Assembly (NCBI GenBank): GCA_004294385.1
Contig: REAP01000018.1
Location: forward strand, 19,190-83,189
DNA: 64,000 bases
Source: Oscillatoriales cyanobacterium
Lineage (GTDB): Bacteria; Cyanobacteriota; Cyanobacteriia; Cyanobacteriales; Microcoleaceae
Reading direction: 5' to 3'
The translations under genes were made by a program, and so were the position numbers. Positions within the stretch are counted from its first letter, which is position 1. Every line of letters starts with the position of its first letter. Shown in pieces: positions 1 through 9,908 of the stretch. Below the pieces are notes generated by a model. It was not told the DNA's origin. It saw only the letters and a program-made list of their open reading frames with translations, and searched no databases.

Positions 1-819
1 AACATCTCTAATCATGTAAAGAGGTTTTTCGCCGTAAAAAGAAGCCCACATAGTATAACTGCTAGGCGGCCCGACAATATAGTCACACTCTGCCAAAGCA
101 TACAGATCTTCAATTAGATGACCCTTGGCAAAAATGCAGTTGAAATCATCAAATAAACTAGGATTTTGCTGAATATTAGAGCAAATCAAAAACTTGACTT
201 TATTACCTTCAAATATTTTGACTATTGAATTCATTACTTCTAAATATTGCTCAGTTGTATAAAAGTATCTCCCTTTTTGGTGTTGAGCATAATCCCCTTG
301 ACGGATGTGAACTCCGATGATAATGTCAGCTTTGTTTTTCACATTCAATATCAAACTATCTACATTAATTAGATATTGCTCTAATGGTGTAAAATAGGTT
401 CTAATTTGGTCGGCATACTTGTGTAGTTTTGGCAGGTCTTCTATAAACCAGCCGTCTCGAAATAGCCAGCCTTGAAAACAAACTATAGAACTGTGTTTAA
501 GTCTTTGAATATCCCGATTGTCGATCAAATTAAACGGCTTTTCTCTGGTAATTTCTTGCGTTCTTAATATATTTTTCTTGCTTAACTTATTAATAAGTTG
601 AAAGTATTTACTTCTGATAAAATTGTTACCTGAAACGGTAAAATATGGAGGAGGATAACAGCATGAAAAATCCCTGGATGTCTCCACAAAGAATTCTGCA
701 TATTCCTCAAAAGCTGGATTGAGGACTGTTAAATTATGCTCGATCGCAAAAGCGATGAAATTAGCAAAAAGTAGCAGTCTGTTCCCAAGTTGTCCCGATT
801 TGGCAGATATGATTAGCAT
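1..819 (-). CDS. Glycosyltransferase family 11-like (alpha-1,2-fucosyltransferase-like), 3' end truncated by window edge
   Basis: Reverse-strand ORF MLIISAKSGQLGNRLLLFANFIAFAIEHNL... with HIRQGDY motif, open to base 1; not in ORF track because it lacks a stop. Confidence 0.7.
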   Translation of the reverse strand, partial: MLIISAKSGQLGNRLLLFANFIAFAIEHNLTVLNPAFEEYAEFFVETSRDFSCCYPPPYFTVSGNNFIRSKYFQLINKLSKKNILRTQEITREKPFNLIDNRDIQRLKHSSIVCFQGWLFRDGWFIEDLPKLHKYADQIRTYFTPLEQYLINVDSLILNVKNKADIIIGVHIRQGDYAQHQKGRYFYTTEQYLEVMNSIVKIFEGNKVKFLICSNIQQNPSLFDDFNCIFAKGHLIEDLYALAECDYIVGPPSSYTMWASFYGEKPLYMIRDV

Positions 820-906
820 ATGATATTTTTGGGGCGGGTTATCAGCCCACCCCGCAAGAATTTCATCAATCAAACTTGGCTGTAAAATTTTTAGATGCGC
901 CTCAGT

Positions 907-1914
907 TTATTCTGCCTTCGAGTGGCGTTTTTGATGCCATTGCCAAGCATGGGAGATGATATCCTTGATGTCTGGATATTCGGGAGACCAACCCAAGGTT
1001 TCGATCGCTTTTTTGCTACTACCAACTAAAGCTGGAGGGTCTCCCGGACGCCGATCGCACTCCACAGCCTTAATCTCTTTTCCAGTCACTGTTATCGCCG
1101 CCTCAATCACCTCTTTCACCGAAAAACCGCCGCCGTTACCCAAATTAAAGAAATCGGATTTGCCACCATTTAACAAATATTCTAGTCCTAAAATATGAGC
1201 TGATGCTAAATCGTTAACATGAATGTAATCTCGAATGCAAGTACCGTCGGCAGTATCATAGTCTGTGCCAAAAATGGCGATCGAATCTCGCTGGCCCAAG
1301 GCCGTCAACAACACCAGCGGAATCAGGTGAGTTTCTGGGTTGTGATCTTCTCCTAACAACCCACTCGGATCAGCACCCGCAGCATTAAAATAGCGGAAAC
1401 AAACAGACTTGAAATTGTAAGCAGTATCAAAATCCGACAAAATCCGTTCTACCATTAACTTGGTAGCACCGTAGGGATTGATCGGGTTTTGTGGGTGGTC
1501 TTCTGTGAGGGGAATTCTCTCCGGTACACCGTAAGTCGCGCAAGTAGAAGAAAACACAAATTTCTTGACCCCAGCAGCAATCATTGCTTCCAATAGAGTA
1601 ATCGTGCCGATGACATTATTGCGGTAATATTTAGCTGGATCTGTCACAGATTCGCCCACGTAAGCATAGGCGGAAAAGTGCATTACGGCTGCAATATTGT
1701 GACTGGCAAATATTTTGTCGAGTAAAGCGCGATCGCTCGTATCTCCTACCACCAACTCTACCTGTAAAACCTGTTCTACTAAATCTCTGTGACCGTAAAC
1801 TAAGTTGTCCAAGATTAACACATTGTAACCAGCGCGTTTTAGTGCTAATACGGCGTGAGAGCCAATATACCCAGCTCCCCCAGTCACTAAAATAGTTGCT
1901 TTTTCTGCACTCAT
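907..1914 (-). CDS. galE: UDP-glucose 4-epimerase
   Basis: VTGGAGYIGSH Rossmann motif, YGATK, CFRYFNAAGADP; likely start MSAEKATI rather than the longer ORF start. Confidence 0.95.
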   Translation of the reverse strand: MSAEKATILVTGGAGYIGSHAVLALKRAGYNVLILDNLVYGHRDLVEQVLQVELVVGDTSDRALLDKIFASHNIAAVMHFSAYAYVGESVTDPAKYYRNNVIGTITLLEAMIAAGVKKFVFSSTCATYGVPERIPLTEDHPQNPINPYGATKLMVERILSDFDTAYNFKSVCFRYFNAAGADPSGLLGEDHNPETHLIPLVLLTALGQRDSIAIFGTDYDTADGTCIRDYIHVNDLASAHILGLEYLLNGGKSDFFNLGNGGGFSVKEVIEAAITVTGKEIKAVECDRRPGDPPALVGSSKKAIETLGWSPEYPDIKDIISHAWQWHQKRHSKAE

Positions 1915-1970
1915 TGTATTCTGCCTGTTGTTGGGACTACTTGTATCGATTATATTGTGATAGAGCAAGT

Positions 1971-2174
1971 TCAATCAATGAATTTGAGGCGACCAATTGC
2001 AATATAATCAAATATTCGATTGATTTGATATCGTTCGTCTTCGGAAATTTTATCATCGGACAGAATAGCAGAAGTCAGAATTAAATGTTCCCGGCGGGCG
2101 ATCTTGTTAGATGCTAAAATGCGATCGACCATTTGAGTGAGCGTTAAGTTGGATTTGTTCTGAGATGTTCGCAT
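1971..2174 (-). CDS. Small hypothetical protein (67 aa)
   Basis: MRTSQNKSNLTLTQMVDRILASNKIARREHLILTSAILSDDKISEDERYQINRIFDYIAIGRLKFID; upstream part of the ORF is repeat-derived. Confidence 0.6.
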   Translation of the reverse strand: MRTSQNKSNLTLTQMVDRILASNKIARREHLILTSAILSDDKISEDERYQINRIFDYIAIGRLKFID

Positions 2175-2180
2175 ACTGTT

Positions 2181-2330
2181 ATGAAGGAAGAAGGAAGAAG
2201 GAAGAAGGAAGAAGGAAGAAGGCCCTTCGACTACGCTCAGGAACCGGGAAGAAGGAAGAAGGAAGAAGGCCCTTCGACTACGCTCAGGAACCGGGAAGGG
2301 GAAGAAGGAAGAAGGAAGAAAGGAAAAATT
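2181..2330. repeat. GGAAGAA tandem repeat interleaved with CCCTTCGACTACGCTCAGG elements
   Basis: Repeated gaaggaagaagg and two copies of gcccttcgactacgctcaggaaccggg. Confidence 0.9.
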
Positions 2331-2337
2331 AACTATT

Positions 2338-2402
2338 CCAATGCCCAATGCCCAATGCCCAATCCCCAATGCCCAATGCCCAATTCCCAATGCCCCATGC
2401 CC
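2338..2402. repeat. Short tandem heptameric repeat (CCCAATG type)
   Basis: caatgcccaatgcccaatccccaatgcccaatgcccaattccc. Confidence 0.9.
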
Positions 2403-2433
2403 AAGAGTACCTAATTTACCGGAGAAACGCTAT

Positions 2434-3207
2434 ATGCAAGTTTATCGACTTCCCGTACTGTCCGACAACTACATTTTCTTGTTGCACGATCGCGATCGCA
2501 ATATAGCAGCCGTCATCGATCCAGCGCAAGCCCAGCCAGTCTTGCAGCAACTCCAAGCACTCGGAGCCGAATTAACCGAAATTTTGATTACGCACCATCA
2601 CAACGACCATATAGGTGGCAACCAGCAACTAATCGAGCGCTTCCCCCAAGTTAAAGTCTATGGTGGCGCAGAAGACCGGGGCAGAATTCCTGGACAGCAA
2701 GTATTTTTAGAAGGGGGCGATCGCGTTTCTTTCGCTGACAGAACCGCTGAGATATTGTTTGTCCCAGGACACACAAAAGCCCATATCGCCTACTATTTCT
2801 CCCCGAAGAACCCAGGTGAAACTGGCGAATTGTTCTGCGGCGATACCCTATTTGGCGGAGGCTGTGGCAGGCTAAAAGAAGGAACTCCCAGTCAAATGCT
2901 AGCCTCCCTGAAACAACTCCGAAACCTGCCGGACAATACCAGAGTCTGGTGTTCCCACGAATACACCCTCAACAACCTGCAATTTGCCCTGACTGTAGAT
3001 GGTGACAATCTAGATTTACAGCACCGCTTGGCCGCAGTCAAGGCAGCCCGCAGTCGCAATGAAGCCACGATACCATCCTCGATCGCACTCGAAAAAAGCA
3101 CCAACCCATTTTTGCGCCTTGATTATCCTAACCTTCAATCAGCCACCAACAGCCAGGATTCCGTGCAAACCTTCGCCCGCTTGCGTGGGATGAAAGACCA
3201 ATTTTGA
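2434..3207 (+). CDS. gloB: Hydroxyacylglutathione hydrolase (glyoxalase II)
   Basis: [19 protein letters not shown]..., metal-binding [10 protein letters not shown]; upstream ORF extension is heptamer repeat. Confidence 0.95.
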   Translation: MQVYRLPVLSDNYIFLLHDRDRNIAAVIDPAQAQPVLQQLQALGAELTEILITHHHNDHIGGNQQLIERFPQVKVYGGAEDRGRIPGQQVFLEGGDRVSFADRTAEILFVPGHTKAHIAYYFSPKNPGETGELFCGDTLFGGGCGRLKEGTPSQMLASLKQLRNLPDNTRVWCSHEYTLNNLQFALTVDGDNLDLQHRLAAVKAARSRNEATIPSSIALEKSTNPFLRLDYPNLQSATNSQDSVQTFARLRGMKDQF

Positions 3208-3385
3208 GAACTTTGACTGACCAATGACTAGCAGACATTTCCCATAATTATTGTGGTACAGGCATCCTGCCTGTTCTTGGCTATTTTTTTAGAAGAGGTT
3301 TAATGACTACTAATTTCTTTGTTGCGATCGTCCCTCAAACTTCGGTATGATAGAATGTTCGAGTTAAAAACCAAAAGCAACGATC

Positions 3386-3844
3386 ATGGCCAAGCGCGTC
3401 CAATTAGTTTTAAACAAAGATGTCACCAAGCTGGGTAAAGCTGGCGACGTAGTAGAGGTAGCCCCCGGTTACGCCCGCAACTACCTAGTACCCCAAGGTA
3501 TGGGATTTCGCGCCACTCCAGGCATTCTCAAGCAAGCAGCACGTCGCAGAGAAGAAGAAAGACTGCGCCAGCTAGAACTCAAGCAGCAAGCTGAAGTCCG
3601 CAAAACATCCCTGGAAGCAGCAGGCCCCTTCATCATCTCCAAGCAAGTCGGCGAAGGAGACGCGATTTTTGGTACTGTTACCAACCAAGAAGTAGCAGAA
3701 CTGATTTTCAACTCTACCAGTCAAGAAGTCGATCGCCGCGGCATCACTCTACCCGAAATCCGCGAAACTGGTACTTACAAAGCTGAAATCAAGTTACACG
3801 CAGAAGTTACCGCTGAAGTTGAAATTCAAGTTGTCCCTATGTAA
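3386..3844 (+). CDS. rplI: 50S ribosomal protein L9
   Basis: [38 protein letters not shown]. Confidence 0.98.
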   Translation: MAKRVQLVLNKDVTKLGKAGDVVEVAPGYARNYLVPQGMGFRATPGILKQAARRREEERLRQLELKQQAEVRKTSLEAAGPFIISKQVGEGDAIFGTVTNQEVAELIFNSTSQEVDRRGITLPEIRETGTYKAEIKLHAEVTAEVEIQVVPM

Positions 3845-3845
3845 T

Positions 3846-4050
3846 TTGGTATTGGGAATTGGGAATTGGGAATTGGGCATTGGGAATTGGGCATAGGGCA
3901 TAGGGCATAGGGCATAGGCATTGTCAGTTGTTTTATAATAACCAATAACCAATAACCAATAACGAATAACTAATAACTAATAACCAATTCCCATTCCCCA
4001 TTCCCCATTCCCCATTCCCAATGCCCAATTCCCCATTCCCAATAACTAAT
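3846..4050. repeat. Short tandem repeats (GGGCATA / AATAACC / CCATTCC types)
   Basis: gggcatagggcataggg; caataaccaataacc; cccattccccattcccc between rplI and dnaB. Confidence 0.9.
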
Positions 4051-4055
4051 AACTA

Positions 4056-6863
4056 ATGAGCGACTTGATGCCAACCAATGTAGAGGCTGAAGAAGCAATT
4101 CTGGGCGGGATTTTAATTGACCCCGAAGCCATTTCCCGAATTGCTGAACTTTTGCGTCCTGAATTTTTTGCCATCAGCGCTCATCAAGTCATTTATCGAT
4201 CGGCTTTAGACTTGTTTTTTCAAGGTCAGTCTACTGATTTAATGACAGTGACTACTCGTCTGGCTGACCGAAATCAGTTAGAACAAATAGGAGGACAAAG
4301 TAAATTAGCACAATTAGTCGATCGCACTGTTTCTGCTGTCAACATCGACCAATATGCAGTTTTAGTTGAAGACAAATACCAGCGTCGGAAATTAATCGAA
4401 GCTGGCAACAACATTGTACAATTAGGTTACGAGACCGCCACACCCTTAGAAACAGTCTTAGACCGCGCCGAACAACAAATTTTCAGCATAACTCAAGAAC
4501 GTCCGCAACAAGATTTAGTATCGATCGGCGAAACGCTAAACCAGACATTTCAAGACCTAGAAAATCGTAATGAAGGGCTGACACTTCCCGGTATTCAGTC
4601 CGGTTTTTATGACTTAGATGCTATGACAGGAGGCTTTCAGCGATCGGATTTAATCATTGTTGCTGGGCGCCCGTCCATGGGCAAATGCCAGGAAAAAAAC
4701 ACCTTAATTGTAGAAGCAGATGGTAGCTTTTCTACTATACAACAAATCTATCAGAAACGTCAAGCAGAATTACTAACTTTAGGAAAAGATTTTAAGTTTC
4801 ATCTAACTAGACCATCAGATTTTATAGATGATGGAATTAAGCCTGTATTTCGCGTCACAACCAGATTGGGACGCTTTATAGAAACTACGATTACACACCC
4901 ATTTTTAACAATTAAGGGTTGGCGACAGTTGGGGGAAATACAAGCAGGCGATAAAATTGCTGTACCCCGCAGGATGAATATTTTTGGTAAAGAAACCATC
5001 CGTGACTGTGAAGTTAAGTTATTGGCTTATCTAATTGGCGATGGATGTTTGACACGAAGCGCGCCACACTTCACCAATGGAAATACTGCTATACTAGAAG
5101 ACTTTGCTAAGGCTGCTACTAGCTTCGGAGGTCTTAGGCTGCGATTCAATGATAAAGGGAGACGCGCACCAGAATATTACGTTATGGGCGATCAAGAAGA
5201 TTACAGAAAGAAAATAGACCTCTTTGGTTGGAATCTACACAAACTCCTCGAAGAACGAGATTTGTATATCCAAGAATTTGCTCAAAAATTGGGAGTTTCA
5301 CCGATTTTAGTCTCGTCTTGGGTACAAGGAATTGCATTCCCAAATCAAGAATTATTTACTCGCACCTGTGAAATTTTAGAAGTAGATCCAAAACAGCTAG
5401 CCGGGCCCGGAATGGATGCTGTTCATACCACACACAAAAACCCACTGAGATTCTGGTTAGAAGAATTAGGTCTGATGGGGAAAGGTGCTCACCATAAAAC
5501 AGTACCAGACATAGTTTTTAAATTGGAGCGATCGCAAGTTGCCCTTTTCCTCAATCGCCTCTTTTCAACTGACGGCTGGGCTACCCTACTTACCAGTGGT
5601 CAATCTCAACTAGGCTACTGTTCTGTCAGCGAAGGACTAGCCAGACACGTACAGCATCTACTGTTGAGATTTGGTATCATTGCCGCCCTCAAAAAGCGTT
5701 TCGTCAAATACAAAAATACTCGCAACCCAGCTTGGTTTATTGATATTACTAATGCAAAATCTATCAAAATCTTCATATCAGAAATTGGTATTTTTGGCAA
5801 AGAGGCAGCATTATCGAAAGTAGCAGAAGCACTAGAAAATAAAATACCTCACAATAACCGTGATTTGATTCCAGTGGAAGTTTGGGAATATCTAGCATTA
5901 GCAAAAGGCAACGAACCTTGGGCATCGTTGGCAAAACGCGCAGGTATCAAAGGTTATTCTAATATTCATGTTGGTCAACGTGCGCTGTCCAGAGAAAGAC
6001 TTTTGGTTTTAGCAAATGCTTTAGATAATTCGTCCCTGAAACAACTAGCAAATAGCGATGTCTACTGGGATGAAATAGTTTCTATCGAACCGATGGGAAA
6101 TAAGCAAGTCTACGACTTAACTATCCCAGAAACTCATAATTTTGTGGCTAATGATATCTGCGTTCACAATACGGCCTTTTGTACCAACATTGCCCACCAC
6201 ATCGCCGCTGGGTCACAAAAATTGCCCGTTGCCATTTTTAGCCTAGAAATGTCAAAAGAACAGCTAGTGCAGCGTATTTTGTCCGGTGAAGCTAGAATAG
6301 AAAGTAATCGATTGCGATCGGGCAGAATTAGTCAAAACGAATGGGAACCAATCAGTGCCGCCATTGGCCGCCTCTCAGAATTGCCACTATTTATTGATGA
6401 CACTCCCAATATTACTGTTACCGAAATTCGCTCAAAAGCCCGCCGCCTCCAAGCAGAACAAGGCGGAACTCTAGGCTTAATCCTGCTAGATTACCTGCAA
6501 TTAATGGAGGGTAGCAGCGATAATCGCGTCCAAGAACTATCTCGAATTACCAGAAGTCTCAAAGGTTTAGCCCGTGAACTAGCTGTACCAATTATTGCTT
6601 TATCTCAGTTGAGTCGGGGTGTGGAAGCGCGGACAAATAAGCGGCCGATGATGTCGGATTTGAGAGAATCAGGTAGCATCGAACAAGATGCGGATTTAGT
6701 AATTATGTTATACCGCGATGAATATTATAATCCAGATACCCCCGATCGCGGAATTGCAGAAGTCATTATCACTAAACACAGAAACGGCCCTACAGGTATC
6801 ATTAAATTGTTATTCGATGGACAGGTAACAAAATTCTTAAATCTGCAAGCAAGACGGAGTTAA
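4056..6863 (+). CDS. dnaB: Replicative DNA helicase DnaB containing an in-frame intein
   Basis: DnaB N-terminus MSDLMPTNVEAEEAILGG and C-terminus DLRESGSIEQDADLVIMLYRDEYY flank a 495-aa insert in Walker A (GRPSMGK/T). Confidence 0.97.
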   Translation: MSDLMPTNVEAEEAILGGILIDPEAISRIAELLRPEFFAISAHQVIYRSALDLFFQGQSTDLMTVTTRLADRNQLEQIGGQSKLAQLVDRTVSAVNIDQYAVLVEDKYQRRKLIEAGNNIVQLGYETATPLETVLDRAEQQIFSITQERPQQDLVSIGETLNQTFQDLENRNEGLTLPGIQSGFYDLDAMTGGFQRSDLIIVAGRPSMGKCQEKNTLIVEADGSFSTIQQIYQKRQAELLTLGKDFKFHLTRPSDFIDDGIKPVFRVTTRLGRFIETTITHPFLTIKGWRQLGEIQAGDKIAVPRRMNIFGKETIRDCEVKLLAYLIGDGCLTRSAPHFTNGNTAILEDFAKAATSFGGLRLRFNDKGRRAPEYYVMGDQEDYRKKIDLFGWNLHKLLEERDLYIQEFAQKLGVSPILVSSWVQGIAFPNQELFTRTCEILEVDPKQLAGPGMDAVHTTHKNPLRFWLEELGLMGKGAHHKTVPDIVFKLERSQVALFLNRLFSTDGWATLLTSGQSQLGYCSVSEGLARHVQHLLLRFGIIAALKKRFVKYKNTRNPAWFIDITNAKSIKIFISEIGIFGKEAALSKVAEALENKIPHNNRDLIPVEVWEYLALAKGNEPWASLAKRAGIKGYSNIHVGQRALSRERLLVLANALDNSSLKQLANSDVYWDEIVSIEPMGNKQVYDLTIPETHNFVANDICVHNTAFCTNIAHHIAAGSQKLPVAIFSLEMSKEQLVQRILSGEARIESNRLRSGRISQNEWEPISAAIGRLSELPLFIDDTPNITVTEIRSKARRLQAEQGGTLGLILLDYLQLMEGSSDNRVQELSRITRSLKGLARELAVPIIALSQLSRGVEARTNKRPMMSDLRESGSIEQDADLVIMLYRDEYYNPDTPDRGIAEVIITKHRNGPTGIIKLLFDGQVTKFLNLQARRS
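4686..6170 (+). mobile_element. DnaB intein with LAGLIDADG-type homing endonuclease domain
   Basis: Cys1 start (CQEKNTLIVEADG), HPF block B (TITHPFLTIKGWRQL), LLAYLIGDG and FLNRLFSTDGW dodecapeptide-like motifs, C-terminal VHN followed by Thr. Confidence 0.95.
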
Positions 6864-6870
6864 TAACAAC

Positions 6871-7027
6871 ATACCCCTTTTTGTAAACTCTTTGTGGAAC
6901 AGGCATCTTGCCTGTTCATGACATAGACAAAAAATGGATCGAAATATACAATTTAAATGCACAACAGCTTACCTCTTTGTATACTCTTTGTGGAACAGGC
7001 ATCTTGCCTGTTCATGACATAGACAAA
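6871..7027. repeat. Direct duplication (about 52 bp) containing the GGAACAGGCATCTTGCCTGTTC palindrome
   Basis: ctctttgtggaacaggcatcttgcctgttcatgacatagacaaaa at about 6888-6932 and about 6984-7027. Confidence 0.9.
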
Positions 7028-7113
7028 AGATCTAAATTCAAGAAACCCGGTTTCTTTGAGAAACCAGGTTTATAAACACCGTAAAAGTTTTACGTTGAAT
7101 TAGATTGAGCTAC

Positions 7114-7701
7114 TTAACCAGCGATTTTCAACAATTCCACATCAAAAATTAGCGTTGCATTCGGAGGAATCACCCCGCCAGCACCACGAGCTCCGTAACC
7201 GAGGTCGGGAGGAATAATTAACTTGCGGCGGTCTCCAACTTTCATTGTACCGACACCTTCATCCCAACCCTTAATCACTTGGCCAACGCCAATTTTGAAC
7301 TGAAAAGGGGAATTGCGATCGCGGGAACTATCAAATTTCGTGCGATCCTCCAAAGTGCCAGTGTAGTGAACCACAACCGTCTGACCAGTTTTTGGAGTCG
7401 CCCCATCACCCTGTTTCAGTTCAACATATTTCAAACCAGAATCTGTGCTGACAATTTTCTCAGTATTTTCAGTCATCTTATTTTCAGTGATAGTAGGTGA
7501 TACATCCGGTAGAGTAGCATCAGCTACTAGGAGACTATTTTTATTTAAAGACTGATCTGACAATATCTCAATCGCAGTCTGAGGTAAAGAAATCTTCGGT
7601 TCTGTCGCAATTGCTTTCTCCTGAGAACCGCTAAATTGAGCGACTATCAGAAATACAAAACAAACCAGCATTACCCCCAAGCTGACCAGAATTCCTTGCA
7701 A
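7114..7701 (-). CDS. FKBP-type peptidyl-prolyl cis-trans isomerase
   Basis: [63 protein letters not shown]-terminal hydrophobic segment. Confidence 0.95.
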   Translation of the reverse strand: MQGILVSLGVMLVCFVFLIVAQFSGSQEKAIATEPKISLPQTAIEILSDQSLNKNSLLVADATLPDVSPTITENKMTENTEKIVSTDSGLKYVELKQGDGATPKTGQTVVVHYTGTLEDRTKFDSSRDRNSPFQFKIGVGQVIKGWDEGVGTMKVGDRRKLIIPPDLGYGARGAGGVIPPNATLIFDVELLKIAG

Positions 7702-7815
7702 AATTAATCCTCCTTACATTCAAGAGTTATTTCTCGAAACCAACTCAAAACCCAAAACTCTTTCGGGCGATCGTCCTATCACAGGATAGCAGCTCAAAGC
7801 CCCAACCGACCAAAC

Positions 7816-8142
7816 TCAACGCCAGTTACGATTTTCCAAATCCCGAACCTGACGCTCTAGTCGATCGAGCCTACCACGCAACTCATCCATTTCCGACTGC
7901 CGTGGCACACCCATATCTTGCAGCATATTTCGCAGTTGTCGCTGCAACTGCGTCTCCCAGTTACCCTGTTCCGACTTGAGCTGTTCCGTCATGTCATCGA
8001 CAAAGGTTTTGGCTTGCTCAGGATTGATTGTGCCATCTTTGACCCATTTTTCGCTGACTTCCTGCAATTTCTCAGCCACCAGGGAGGTAGTACCAATGCC
8101 CAACATCACCAGTTGTTTGAGTAAGTTGTTATTGTTATCCAT
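7816..8142 (-). CDS. Phasin-like / coiled-coil hypothetical protein
   Basis: 108 aa, LGIGTTSLVAEKLQEVSEKWVKDGTINPEQAKTFVDDM and C-terminal RLDRLERQVRDLE. Confidence 0.7.
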   Translation of the reverse strand: MDNNNNLLKQLVMLGIGTTSLVAEKLQEVSEKWVKDGTINPEQAKTFVDDMTEQLKSEQGNWETQLQRQLRNMLQDMGVPRQSEMDELRGRLDRLERQVRDLENRNWR

Positions 8143-8344
8143 AGATTTTTCCTACTGTTTGCCTCAAAAGATGCGATCGACTCAAGTCACCCGCCAAAGA
8201 ATTCGTTTAGTATACGAAAGCAGGGCTGACCTACCTTTCTATTTTGGAGTATCCCAGTGCCTGCTGGCGAGTTTAATTAGCCCCTGGGCGTTCGGAAAAC
8301 CGCCTAATCAAACTCTACCTGCCAAACCCATCAGAGCAACCTCA

Positions 8345-8701
8345 ATGCCAGATTGCCCTCGTTGTCACCAACCTGTGGACACCCAAGCCATTGCCTGTCC
8401 ACACTGCAAAACCGCTCTCAAAGCCTTCGGTCATCCGGGTATCCCCCTTTATCGATCGAAATCCACAGAGTTTTTATGCACCACCTGCACTTACCACGAA
8501 GACGACACCTGTAACTATCCCCAGCGTCCCTTCGCCCAAGAATGCACCCTCTATCACAACAAAGCCCAACCAATTGTGCCTCCGACTACCCGTTATATCA
8601 GCGGTGGCTGGCCACAATTAGTCAAAAATTGGTGTCAGCGCCATCTAGTTTGGTTTGCTTTATTGGGTTTAATTGTGATTAGTATTGCTCTGTCAATTTA
8701 A
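8345..8701 (+). CDS. Zinc-ribbon domain membrane-anchored protein
   Basis: MPDCPRCHQPVDTQAIACPHC...FLCTTCTYHEDDTCNYPQRPFAQEC and C-terminal TM; start chosen at internal Met. Confidence 0.7.
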   Translation: MPDCPRCHQPVDTQAIACPHCKTALKAFGHPGIPLYRSKSTEFLCTTCTYHEDDTCNYPQRPFAQECTLYHNKAQPIVPPTTRYISGGWPQLVKNWCQRHLVWFALLGLIVISIALSI

Positions 8702-8785
8702 CTATTCTTTTAGCTTTGATATCCCGATTTCTTCAACTAGACTAAGGAGTAATCATTAATCGGCAATCACCCCGGAGAAAACCAA

Positions 8786-9790
8786 ATGCGTAAACAACTC
8801 AAAACAATCATCTATGAAATTTTAGAAGTCTCAGGCAGCACTAATTTCTACAGCTTTGCAGATGATCTTATTATTCCTTGCTTAATTGTTTTAAACATTA
8901 CAGCTTTTATTGCTTCCACTTCCCCAAGCTTTTCCCTAGAATACAAACAAACTTTTGAATATATCGAGATTGTGTCATCTTTAGTCTTCACAATAGAATA
9001 TGTTTTGAGGATGTGGGTGTGTACCGTCGATCGCAAATACAGCCACCCCATGTGGGGAAGAATTAAATACGGTCTTACACCGCTGAGCCTGATCGACTTG
9101 ATTTCTATTTTACCCTTTTACTTATTGTGGTTATTTCCCAATTTAAGCTTTATTTATATAATTAGCATACTGCGCTTATTACGATTGATAAAAATCAGCA
9201 GGTATTCTGAGCCAGTGCGAACTTTGGGAACAGTATTATACGCTAAAAAAGAGGAATTACTAGCTACCGCTTTTGCCGTTTTTATATTATTAATTTTTGC
9301 ATCTAGTCTCATGTATTTTGTGGAATCATCAGCCCAGCCTAAATCTTTTGGCAGCATCCCAGATGCAATGTGGTGGGGAGTTGTAACTCTAACTACTGTC
9401 GGTTACGGCGATATTTATCCGATCACTCCTATCGGCAGATTTTTAGGATCAATATTAGCATTTTTGGGCATCGGAATTTTTGCTTTGCCTGCGGGGATAA
9501 TTTCTTCGGGTTTTGCCGAGGAATTACAAAAGAAAAAGCAGGAAAAAACCACTGAAAATTTAGAGCAATCTGCAAATTTTCAATCGGTAGAAATGCTGGC
9601 GGGAATCGAGGTAAGTTTTGATCGCAAGCAAAGGGCGATCGCACTGCATATCGAAAATTCATCCGAATTAATGAAACTTTGCGTCGAGACGACTAAACAG
9701 AAGTTGGGAACTGCTTTTGAAAGTGAAGAAATTATTCGCGATTTAGCACTTAAATTGTATAGTGAAACCCGTAGAAAATTCGATACCTAA
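8786..9790 (+). CDS. Voltage-gated potassium channel / ion transporter
   Basis: Six-TM layout, selectivity filter TLTTVGYGDIYP. Confidence 0.93.
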   Translation: MRKQLKTIIYEILEVSGSTNFYSFADDLIIPCLIVLNITAFIASTSPSFSLEYKQTFEYIEIVSSLVFTIEYVLRMWVCTVDRKYSHPMWGRIKYGLTPLSLIDLISILPFYLLWLFPNLSFIYIISILRLLRLIKISRYSEPVRTLGTVLYAKKEELLATAFAVFILLIFASSLMYFVESSAQPKSFGSIPDAMWWGVVTLTTVGYGDIYPITPIGRFLGSILAFLGIGIFALPAGIISSGFAEELQKKKQEKTTENLEQSANFQSVEMLAGIEVSFDRKQRAIALHIENSSELMKLCVETTKQKLGTAFESEEIIRDLALKLYSETRRKFDT

Positions 9791-9908
9791 TTACAGGCGA
9801 GAGTAAGTCGCGACTACACAAATAAAGCCCGCCTGCATTGCATAAGAATACACCAATTAATGTTTTTTACTTGATGCAACTGACTACTGACTACTGACTA
9901 CTGACTAA

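Noticed and set aside
2341-2433. N-terminal extension [12 protein letters not shown]... of gloB
   Set aside because: Translated heptamer repeat; canonical glyoxalase II start is [13 protein letters not shown] at 2434.
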